Part shown: piece by piece, positions 1 through 6,118 of the stretch | Numbering within the stretch: the stretch's first letter is position 1 | How the letters are laid out: each line of letters begins with the position of its first letter | From: CAZCQP01 sp964500895 | GTDB taxonomy: Bacteria; Bacillota; Clostridia; Lachnospirales; JAISER01 | Direction: 5' to 3' | DNA length: 10,718 bases | NCBI GenBank assembly: GCA_964500895.1 | Contig: CAZCQP010000071.1 | Location: 1-10,718 of the forward strand | Notes under the pieces: model-generated | What the model saw: the letters and a program-made list of their open reading frames with translations, nothing else | Database searches by the model: none | Told to the model about the DNA's origin: nothing | Program-made: the position numbers and the translations under genes

Positions 1-475
1 CTTGGGATTGCACGCTGGGGGGAACGTCTGCGGACATACCCACAGAAAGAATAAAGTCGATGTTGTCCAAACCATTGGCCAGTTTGCACATGGTTTCGGT
101 GTCTTTTTTCAGGAACGGACGGGCTTTGTTGGTGTCTGGGTCCACATATTCCAGTTGGTCTGCATGGGTGCCGAAATAAACGTTGTTCTTGCTGTTAATC
201 ACCATGCGGGGTGTTTTGTCACGGTTATACAGGGTTAATTCTTTAGGGGCTTGTTCAAGCGCCCATTTCACCAGTTCACGGGGGAAAAACACAACGCCGT
301 TTGCGTCAGGCGTAATGCCCTTTTCAGCCAGCTTGGCCAGAATGCGGTCGCCGCTTACTTTCATGCCGATGGTTTCCAGCACGGTTAAAGCAGCTTCGTT
401 AATTTTTTCTTTTGCTTCTTGGCTAAGAATTGAAAAGGTAATGTTTCTTTCCGTGTTGTACACATGGTTTGCCAC
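1..475 (-). CDS. MttB-superfamily corrinoid methyltransferase, N-terminal part (runs off left edge)
   Basis: About 158 residues of the N-terminus are visible; the family is usually near 480 residues, so two thirds lie outside the window. The reading frame resembles the MttB (trimethylamine methyltransferase) superfamily: an opening helix with LSQEAKEKINEAALTVLETIG, then FFPRELVKWALEQAP, LYNRDKTPRMVI, a Gly-Thr-His turn and a KKDTETMCKLANGLDNIDF segment. Family members move a methyl group from a quaternary or tertiary amine to a cobalamin protein in the cytosol. True MttB carries pyrrolysine at an in-frame TAG; none is seen here, but that position lies outside. Most clostridial homologues are Pyl-less enzymes acting on betaines or carnitine, so the substrate cannot be called. 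The start is GTG at 475, preceded by AAGGAAG at a 9-nt spacing. No promoter is evident in the 257-nt gap to the dehydrogenase, so co-transcription from the sigma-54 promoter is inferred. Confidence 0.85.
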   Translation of the reverse strand, partial: MANHVYNTERNITFSILSQEAKEKINEAALTVLETIGMKVSGDRILAKLAEKGITPDANGVVFFPRELVKWALEQAPKELTLYNRDKTPRMVINSKNNVYFGTHADQLEYVDPDTNKARPFLKKDTETMCKLANGLDNIDFILSVGMSADVPPSVQSQ

Positions 476-500
476 TTTTTAGCACTTCCTTTCTTTAGGC

Positions 501-537
501 AGCCGCCGAACCGACCTTAGGGCTGTATTCGGCGGCT
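501..537 (-). other. GC-rich stem-loop in the leader of the methyltransferase gene
   Basis: A perfect 10-bp stem (501-510 AGCCGCCGAA pairing with 528-537 TTCGGCGGCT) encloses a 17-nt loop. It ends about 25 nt before the GTG start and just before the ribosome site. No T-run follows on either strand, so it is not a normal intrinsic terminator. It could protect a processed 3' message or tune translation; both are inference. Confidence 0.5.
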
Positions 538-563
538 ATTGATTATGATTTGTTGACACAAGA

Positions 564-700
564 CCTTGGGAAACTTTTTCGAGAAAAAGTTTCCCAAACC
601 CTTCAAAAAGCCTTTACCTTAAATGCCGCAAAGCGGCATTTAACAAAGTTTTTGCACCGCTTTTTTCAAAAAGCGGTTGGGGTTCGGGGCAAAGCCCTGA
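564..700. repeat. Cluster of four adjacent palindromes (intergenic repeat element)
   Basis: Four perfect or near-perfect inverted repeats follow one another in the gap between the dehydrogenase and the methyltransferase. They are a 15-bp stem (566-580/583-597), an 11-bp stem with AAA loop (619-629/633-643), a 10-bp stem (656-665/668-677) and a 7-bp stem with AAA loop and one G-T pair (684-690/694-700). The element has no coding potential; the 60-residue frame through it is an artefact of the repeats. No T-tract follows any stem, so termination is not the obvious role. The modular look resembles interspersed palindromic elements of clostridial genomes, but copy number cannot be judged from one window. 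Confidence 0.65.
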
Positions 701-732
701 GGTCTTTATCAGTTGTCAGCCTGTGGCGTTAA

Positions 733-1947
733 TTACTTAACGCCTTCCCGTAAGTATTTGTTCAAAGCGGCCTTGTCCATGTTGTTAATGCCAAGGTATT
801 CCAGAGTGTATCCGTTTTTCACTAAGTCTCTCTTTAAGATGGCGCTAGCCAGGTGAATCATAGAGTCAATAACCGGGGTTTCTACGCCGAACACTTTACC
901 CAGCTGGCTGTATACGAAGCAGCCCACAGGAATGTCTTCGGTGATGTAGCGGTTTTCCATGGTGAAGGGGCCGGTGCCGAATTGGATGGGGTCTTGTTGG
1001 TCAAAAGGAATGAGGTAATCCAGACCCATGTATTCTTGGCCCAACACGTTTTCACGGGAGAAGAAGTGGTCTCTTTCGTAGTTTTGAATGCCCACGCCCA
1101 TGGCCTTAGCCAGTTCACATTCTTCAAGGTAGAAGCTGTATTGCACTTCGGAAACAGAGTTGCAGTATGCATGAGAGTAGATGGAGAATTTGTATTTGTC
1201 TTCCCCAAAGATTTTGCCGAAGTTTTCCATGGTGGACACACCCAAAATAGCGCCTGGGCAGTGAAGCACAGGGTTTACGTTGGACAAACCAGTGTCTAAA
1301 GCAGTGTCGCCGGCTACTGCACCGTCACCGGTGGTTACAGCGTCCATGGAAGGCAGGTAGTTGGCGGTTTCAATAAAGTCTGCGGTGTCACAAGCAGGCA
1401 TAGCAGCCCCACGCAAAGTGATGGCCCGGTAGTATACACGGATTTTGTGGGTGATAACACCACCGTGAATGTCTACACGGGAGCCGTATGTAGAAGAAGA
1501 CCAGCCGCCTACGATAACTTTTTTGGTGCAGCCTGCTTCGTCCATCATTTTACGCAAAATAAGGGAGCCGAAGTTGTCTGGGAAAATGTGAACCACTTGG
1601 CCGTCTTCCAGGCAAGGAATCAGTTTTTCAAAGAAAGGTTTGTGGCCGAAGGTAGGGGTTGTAATGATAATGAGGCCTGCGCCTTTCACAGCTTCAGCTA
1701 CGTCTGTGGTCACTTTTTCCATTTTGGCAAAGCCTTCACGTTCAAAGCCATACAGGTTCACTTGGTCGCCATAAAACTTAATGCCCACTTTTTCCACGTT
1801 GCGTAAGGTATGTTTTGCAAACGGTTCCATGTCGCAAATACGCACTTTAGCCCCGCCTAAGGCACAGTCACCGGCAATGGCCTTTCCCACAGCCCCTGCG
1901 CCTAATACAGCAATAGGCATTGATTTTAAATAATCCATTTTCGACAT
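733..1947 (-). CDS. NAD-dependent octopine/nopaline (opine) dehydrogenase family protein
   Basis: The product has 404 residues, the usual size for this family. Residues 11-21 give a Rossmann fold with GAGAVG at 16-21, and an Asp at 39 ends the second strand, which favours NAD over NADP. The C-terminal half matches the octopine dehydrogenase domain: a His at about 229 in NPVLHCPG and the motif RYITEDIPVG with Asp at about 338, which correspond to the catalytic His and Asp of known opine dehydrogenases. Family enzymes reversibly join an amino acid and a 2-oxo acid into a secondary amine, or split it, in the cytosol. The start at 1947 is preferred over an upstream in-frame TTG at 1965, because GGGGAGG lies 9 nt before this ATG and the TTG overlaps that site. 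It is the first gene after the sigma-54 promoter and precedes an MttB-like gene, suggesting amine catabolism rather than redox balancing. The exact substrate is unknown. Confidence 0.88.
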   Translation of the reverse strand: MSKMDYLKSMPIAVLGAGAVGKAIAGDCALGGAKVRICDMEPFAKHTLRNVEKVGIKFYGDQVNLYGFEREGFAKMEKVTTDVAEAVKGAGLIIITTPTFGHKPFFEKLIPCLEDGQVVHIFPDNFGSLILRKMMDEAGCTKKVIVGGWSSSTYGSRVDIHGGVITHKIRVYYRAITLRGAAMPACDTADFIETANYLPSMDAVTTGDGAVAGDTALDTGLSNVNPVLHCPGAILGVSTMENFGKIFGEDKYKFSIYSHAYCNSVSEVQYSFYLEECELAKAMGVGIQNYERDHFFSRENVLGQEYMGLDYLIPFDQQDPIQFGTGPFTMENRYITEDIPVGCFVYSQLGKVFGVETPVIDSMIHLASAILKRDLVKNGYTLEYLGINNMDKAALNKYLREGVK

Positions 1948-2005
1948 TGTGTGTTTCCTCCCCAAAATAATTTATAATGCTTTTTAAGCTATGCATAATG
2001 ATAGT

Positions 2006-2021
2006 AGCAAAAGGCGTGCCA
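2006..2021 (-). promoter_or_regulatory. Sigma-54 (-24/-12) promoter of the dehydrogenase-methyltransferase operon
   Basis: On the minus strand the sequence reads TGGCACG-CCTT-TTGCT. It has GG at 2020-2019 and GC at 2008-2007 separated by exactly 10 nt, a full match to the sigma-54 consensus. Transcription should start near 1996, giving a leader of about 49 nt before the dehydrogenase ATG. The gene immediately upstream encodes a sigma-54 activator, which fits. Confidence 0.92.
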
Positions 2022-2032
2022 AAGTTTCGGAA

Positions 2033-2073
2033 AAAAATATCAAGATAAAAAATGCTTTTATCTTGATATTTTT
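2033..2073 (-). terminator. 18-bp AT-rich inverted repeat, probable terminator of the activator gene
   Basis: A perfect 18-bp stem (2033-2050/2056-2073) with a 5-nt loop lies 77 nt past the activator stop. Read on the minus strand, the end of the stem merges into a run of seven T (2037-2031), so it can act as an intrinsic terminator that insulates the sigma-54 promoter from read-through. The stem is AT-rich, so termination may be weak. The arms contain TATCAAGATAA, close to the TATCAAAATAA of the upstream sites, so an operator role is an alternative. Confidence 0.6.
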
Positions 2074-2124
2074 ACAAATTATTTTAACAAAATTACCAAA
2101 AAACTTTTTTGCATTTCCTTCTGC

Positions 2125-2160
2125 ACATCTTATTTTGAGATGTCATATCTTATTTTGATA
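2125..2160 (-). promoter_or_regulatory. Tandem upstream activating sites for the sigma-54 activator
   Basis: The 12-mer TCAAAATAAGAT occurs twice on the minus strand (2158-2147 and 2138-2127), exactly 20 bp apart, so both copies face the same side of the helix. Each sits in a palindrome: ACATCT-N7-AGATGT at 2125-2143 and TATC-N7-GATA at 2146-2160. They lie about 105-140 bp upstream of the -24 element, the usual range for enhancer sites. The distal copy overlaps the last codons and stop of the activator gene. Binding by that activator is inferred. Confidence 0.7.
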
Positions 2161-3886
2161 CATTTTGAGTTATAGCGTGTTCCTTTATTTTACGATAAAT
2201 GGTAGAGCGGCTTATGCCCAACTGTTTGGCGGCCATCATCCGCCCTTCTTCGTGCCAGCCAAAGTAATCCAGCGCTTTTTTTATGTAGTCCCGCTCCAAT
2301 TCCGCCAAGGTCATAAAGGTTTGGTGTTTTTTATGGGACTGATGATACTGTTCATTTAAAGACTCCCGGGTGATGTACTGAGACGTTTCCACCAGCACCG
2401 CAAATTCCATGGTGTTTTTAAGTTCCCGCACGTTCCCAGGCCATTTGTAGGACAAAAACAGCTGGGAAACTTCTTCATCCAAGGCTATGATGTCTTTGTT
2501 GAACCTGTTTTTGTAAATGTCTAAAAAGTGCTGGGCCAACACCAAAACATCCCGCCCTCTTTCCCTTAAAGGGGGAATGCGCAGAGGCACCACATTGAGG
2601 CGTTGGAACAAGTCGAACCTAAAAAGCCCTTTGTCCACCAGCTCTTTTAAGTCCACATTGGTGGCGGCAATGATGCGAATGTTCACCGGTATTTCCTTCA
2701 CGCCCCCCACCTGCTCTACCATGCGGTTTTCCAGCACCCGCAACAGTTTGGGCTGCACATGAAGGGGAATGGCTTCAATTTCATCTAAGAACACGGTGCC
2801 GTTGTTGGCCGCCATAAACTTGCCTTCTTTGCCGGTGTGAATGGCCCCGGTGAAAGCCCCTTTTTCATAACCAAACAAGGTGCTTTCAATTAAAGTTTCG
2901 GGAATGGTGCTGCAATTGATGACCACATAGGGGGCCTTGGCACGCTGGCTTAAATTATGGATGGCACGGGCAAACAGTTCCTTACCTGTGCCGGATTCAC
3001 CGGTTAACAGCACGGTAGATTCCACATGGGCAATCTTTTTCACCTTTTCTTTAAAGGAAAGAAACAAGCTAGAGCTGCCAATAATGTTGTCTATGGAATG
3101 TTGCGCCTTGTCTGAGGCCCCGCTGTCTTTTTTACTGCTTAAAATGTTCACCACCCGCTGGCTTTGGCCGTCTGCCAGCATGTGTTCCCGCACATTGTAC
3201 AAATAATTGGCGTCGTTTACACGAAGCGCCCGGTATTCCCCTGTGTTGTCTTGGTTGAGTTCAATGCCGGGCACCAACTCTTCCAAGCCCTTTCCCAGAG
3301 CATTATTTAAGCCAAAACGCTTGGCCACAAAGGCATTCAAGTACGTCACCACCCCATGGGCGTTGATGATGATGATGCCCCTGTCCAGGCCGTCCATAAT
3401 GGCGCCAAAAACCATTTCAGAGCTGCGCAAATGCTTGTCCTGCTCTTTTTCCTGTATGCGCAGGCAAATCAGGTCAGACATTTCTTCCACAAAGCTTAGC
3501 AGTTCGGCAGAAGTATGCTCCATAGGGTCGTGCTCGTCAAAGCCAAAATACACCAGCCCAATAACCCCTAATATCTCCCCTTGATAAAAGATAGAGGAAT
3601 ACACCGCCACTTTGTACGGACATTTACCAAAGCTGGAACAATTGATGCATATGGGTTCATATCCAGGATGCTCCACAATCAGCCGCTTCACTTTGGTGTT
3701 GTGGATGATATTGGCAACCATACCGTTCTTGGTTACTTCCTGCCCGTTCATGGCTTTCAGCACCCCAGTGCCCGCCACCCGGAACAAGTGGTTGTCAATG
3801 ATTTCAATGTCCAAATTAAACATGTTAGAGGACGTATCGGCCAGTTGTTGCAAAATTTCTTTATACTGCATGAGTTCTATGCTCAA
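2150..3886 (-). CDS. Sigma-54-dependent transcriptional activator with GAF-like, PAS, AAA+ and Fis-type HTH domains
   Basis: The product has 578 residues. Residues 1-145 form a GAF-like sensory region with a cysteine group (C80, C83, C89). Residues 155-245 resemble a PAS domain. Residues 265-500 are the AAA+ sigma-54 interaction domain, with Walker A GESGTGKE at 296-303, the sigma-54 contact loop GAFTGA at 343-348, Walker B around FLDEIE at 366-371, arginine-finger region FRFDLFQRL at 422-430 and WPGNVREL at 482-489. Residues 549-570 are a Fis-type helix-turn-helix. All elements needed to open sigma-54 holoenzyme promoters are intact; no receiver domain is present, so it should sense a ligand or redox state directly. 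The TTG start at 3886 is chosen because AAGGA lies 9 nt upstream; the next ATG, five codons on, is too far from it. It probably controls the dehydrogenase-methyltransferase operon immediately downstream. Confidence 0.93.
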   Translation of the reverse strand: MSIELMQYKEILQQLADTSSNMFNLDIEIIDNHLFRVAGTGVLKAMNGQEVTKNGMVANIIHNTKVKRLIVEHPGYEPICINCSSFGKCPYKVAVYSSIFYQGEILGVIGLVYFGFDEHDPMEHTSAELLSFVEEMSDLICLRIQEKEQDKHLRSSEMVFGAIMDGLDRGIIIINAHGVVTYLNAFVAKRFGLNNALGKGLEELVPGIELNQDNTGEYRALRVNDANYLYNVREHMLADGQSQRVVNILSSKKDSGASDKAQHSIDNIIGSSSLFLSFKEKVKKIAHVESTVLLTGESGTGKELFARAIHNLSQRAKAPYVVINCSTIPETLIESTLFGYEKGAFTGAIHTGKEGKFMAANNGTVFLDEIEAIPLHVQPKLLRVLENRMVEQVGGVKEIPVNIRIIAATNVDLKELVDKGLFRFDLFQRLNVVPLRIPPLRERGRDVLVLAQHFLDIYKNRFNKDIIALDEEVSQLFLSYKWPGNVRELKNTMEFAVLVETSQYITRESLNEQYHQSHKKHQTFMTLAELERDYIKKALDYFGWHEEGRMMAAKQLGISRSTIYRKIKEHAITQNVSK

Positions 3887-3930
3887 TATCCCTCATCCTT
3901 GTCTATCTTAGGTGTTTCCTTTTTTTCCCT

Positions 3931-3959
3931 ATTATAATATACAAAAAGCCATGATACAA
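3931..3959 (-). promoter_or_regulatory. Sigma-A promoter of the sigma-54 activator gene
   Basis: On the minus strand TTGTAT (3959-3954) and a perfect TATAAT (3936-3931) are separated by 17 nt. The -10 is about 44 nt upstream of the TTG start. This suggests the activator is made constitutively from a housekeeping promoter. Confidence 0.75.
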
Positions 3960-4042
3960 GATTTTATTAAGGGGAAAAGTTGCCTGTTGCTGCATGGGCC
4001 ATGTGTGCCTTTTGTTTGTGGTGAAATAAATGGGTGTGCCCC

Positions 4043-4071
4043 TTGACAAATAAGCACAATTCGTTCATATT
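4043..4071 (+). promoter_or_regulatory. Sigma-A promoter of the plus-strand unit starting with the secreted protein
   Basis: A perfect -35 TTGACA (4043-4048) is followed after 17 nt by a weaker -10, CATATT (4066-4071). It lies about 50 nt upstream of the first gene of the unit. The remaining gap between this promoter and that of the divergent activator (3960-4042) shows no gene or clear structure. Confidence 0.65.
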
Positions 4072-4123
4072 GGAGTTATAAAGGCTTTGTGCTGTCTGGA
4101 GCCTTAAACAAAGGGGGATGTTT

Positions 4124-5215
4124 ATGAAACTGAAAGCGCTGTTACTAACGATGCTGCTGCTATTAAGTTTGACGCTGGCTGCTACACCTGTACATGCTGC
4201 ACCCCAACTGACTGATGAATACCATATGGAAGACGAAGACAACTGGCCGGGAAATGTGCTGCTGCTGAATACCCAGCACAACACCTTTACGCTAACAGTG
4301 AACTTGCTGGAAGGTTATGGCACCATCATCGGCACATACGTTCCTTTAGACAATTATATTGTCTTTGAAGTAGAAGACAGAGACTTTGGTGGTTTTATAG
4401 GCGAAGATGTGGACTACTTTAGCATGCTGCTGTTGCCTAATGGCAATTTAGAATACAGCGGCTTGCAAATTGGCATGATTGTAGATGGCACCCTGTTTCT
4501 GCCTAATTCCGCTCCTGCATCTGCGCCGATGTCTGCCCCAAAACAACAACTGGCTGCCCAGTATGACATGATCGATGACAACTATTGGTCTGGCAACACC
4601 ATTAAGTTTAGCGGCAACACCTTTACGTTTACGGTGAACCTATTGGAAGGCTACGGCACCATTACGGGCACTTATACCATCAACGGCAATGATGTGATTT
4701 GCCGTGTGGAAGACCAAGATTTTATGGGCTTTACCGGCGACCACATCACCACCTATTATTTTCGTATTTTAGGCAACGGCAATTTACAATACGCCAACAA
4801 TGAAAACATTAGCATGGTGGATAATACACGGGTGTTTGCCCCGGTGCAGCCTGCTGTACCCACTGCCAGCCCTATTACCGTGTTGGTCAATGGCCAGCCC
4901 TTGTATTTTGACCAACCACCTGTTATTAAAGACGGCCGCACACTGGTGCCTATGCGGGCCATTTTCGAGGCCATGGGCGCAACTGTTTCTTGGAACGATG
5001 ACAGCAAAGTCATCACCGCCGTGAAAGATTATACCACTGTGGTGATGCAGGTGAACAGCACCACCATGTACCGCAACGGCCTGGCTATACAGATGGATGT
5101 AGCGCCGGAAATTATAAACGGCCGCACAATGGCCCCTGCACGGGCTGCGGCAGAAGGCTTTGGTGCCAGCGTAGACTGGAACCAGGCTACGCAAACCATT
5201 AGCATTAACTATTAA
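4124..5215 (+). CDS. Secreted protein with duplicated N-terminal module and copper amine oxidase N-terminal-like domain
   Basis: The 363-residue product opens with a clear Sec signal peptide: MKLK, a Leu-rich core, and a likely cut after VHA at residue 25. Two homologous modules follow (about 29-127 and 141-240), each with the core TFT(L/F)TVNLLEGYGTI(I/T)GTY and an acidic VED(R/Q)DF(G/M)GF stretch, joined by Ala/Pro-rich linkers. Residues 250-363 match the copper amine oxidase N1-like domain, with GRTLVPMRAIFEAMGA-TVSW and a second related half. This domain is common on secreted clostridial proteins and does not itself imply amine oxidase activity. The function of the duplicated module is not recognised. 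The ATG at 4124 is preferred over the one at 4118, because the AAGGGGG ribosome site ends at 4117 and would touch the earlier codon. It heads a probable operon, with the next gene 30 nt downstream and no terminator between. Confidence 0.8.
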   Translation: MKLKALLLTMLLLLSLTLAATPVHAAPQLTDEYHMEDEDNWPGNVLLLNTQHNTFTLTVNLLEGYGTIIGTYVPLDNYIVFEVEDRDFGGFIGEDVDYFSMLLLPNGNLEYSGLQIGMIVDGTLFLPNSAPASAPMSAPKQQLAAQYDMIDDNYWSGNTIKFSGNTFTFTVNLLEGYGTITGTYTINGNDVICRVEDQDFMGFTGDHITTYYFRILGNGNLQYANNENISMVDNTRVFAPVQPAVPTASPITVLVNGQPLYFDQPPVIKDGRTLVPMRAIFEAMGATVSWNDDSKVITAVKDYTTVVMQVNSTTMYRNGLAIQMDVAPEIINGRTMAPARAAAEGFGASVDWNQATQTISINY

Positions 5216-5245
5216 AGTCCGCAAGCATAATTAAGGATGGATGAA

Positions 5246-6094
5246 ATGAACCCATATTTTAGGGCTGTTGGATTTAGCAGTAACAATCTGAAGCCTTTCA
5301 TGCAAGACGTTGCACACACCCCCGATGCCAGCTTTTGTTTGGGCCGGGGTACACAAGACATTCAAGTGGAATGCTTTAAAGCTTATGGTGACGGCTTTGG
5401 CCTGCTGGCCCGAGGCACCATGGACCAAGAAGAAAACATCCACATGACCTTTTGCCAGCCCTACTGCACATCGGGCTTTGATTTGCCCTGTGCGTATGTA
5501 GAAGTGGAAGCTTTGGGTGAAGACCATCTGGTGGTCACCCAAGACATGGAAAGCGGCAATGAATTTGTATTCCTGCTTCAAAACACGCTGGATTATTGTG
5601 ATAAAGCCAAAAAATTACACAAGGTGAACCAGGTGAATGTGTCTGGGTTATCTTTAAACGGCACGGTGCTTTTGCCTGTGTATCGAGACGCTTATAGCGA
5701 GGAAATGCGCCGGGAAGAAAACGACTTTTACCGGGAGATGATGAGCCGGGCCAGAACCGGGGATGTGAACGCCCAAGAGTTGTTGGACATACAAGAATCT
5801 GAAACGGCAGAAATGATGTATTTGCGCCTTAAAGAAGAAGATTTTCTTTCTGTGGTAGAAGGTTTCTTTGTGCCTTTGGACGATGACGAAACCAGCTATA
5901 CCCTTTTGGGGGACATTTTAGAAACCCATAAATGCGAAAACCGGCTGACCAAAGAAGTCATCCACCGTTTGGTGCTGGATGTTACCGGAACCCGGCTTAC
6001 CTTGTTCATTAACGCCCGGGACATTACCGGCGTTCCACAAACCGGTATGCGTTTTATGGGCCGTTGCAAGCTGTATGGGCAATTGGTGTTTTAA
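5246..6094 (+). CDS. DUF3881-like protein of unknown function
   Basis: The 282-residue soluble protein begins MNPYFRAVGFS, which resembles the start of the clostridial DUF3881 family; this assignment is from memory of the family and moderately sure. There is no signal peptide or membrane segment. The middle (about 145-200) is rich in charged residues (REENDFYREMMSRARTGD) and probably helical; the C-terminal end is strand-rich. No catalytic motif is recognised. The ATG at 5246 is preferred over 5237, because AAGG at 5233-5236 abuts the earlier ATG and is 9 nt from the later one. It lies between the secreted protein and the Fpg/Nei gene with gaps of 30 and 24 nt, so it is likely co-transcribed, without indicating a shared pathway. 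Confidence 0.72.
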   Translation: MNPYFRAVGFSSNNLKPFMQDVAHTPDASFCLGRGTQDIQVECFKAYGDGFGLLARGTMDQEENIHMTFCQPYCTSGFDLPCAYVEVEALGEDHLVVTQDMESGNEFVFLLQNTLDYCDKAKKLHKVNQVNVSGLSLNGTVLLPVYRDAYSEEMRREENDFYREMMSRARTGDVNAQELLDIQESETAEMMYLRLKEEDFLSVVEGFFVPLDDDETSYTLLGDILETHKCENRLTKEVIHRLVLDVTGTRLTLFINARDITGVPQTGMRFMGRCKLYGQLVF

Positions 6095-6118
6095 CCCCAC
6101 CTAAACGGAGGACTACAC

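Noticed and set aside
564..700. CRISPR array
   Set aside because: The four units differ in sequence and length and there are no identical repeats with regular spacers.
550..732. 60-residue plus-strand reading frame across the palindrome cluster
   Set aside because: The frame is made almost entirely of the inverted repeats, has no ribosome site, and its composition (KLFREK, KAFTLN, FLHRFF) mirrors the stems.
476..732. Second sigma-54 or sigma-A promoter for the methyltransferase
   Set aside because: No GG-N10-GC pair of consensus quality and no -35/-10 pair with 16-18 nt spacing was found on the minus strand.
853..1299. 148-residue plus-strand open frame inside the dehydrogenase
   Set aside because: It is the antisense of a gene with clear catalytic motifs, and no ribosome site or family match supports it.
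2033..2073. IHF-type bending site between enhancer and promoter
   Set aside because: The AT-rich stretch is fully explained as an inverted repeat, and no IHF consensus could be made out; Bacillota usually lack IHF.
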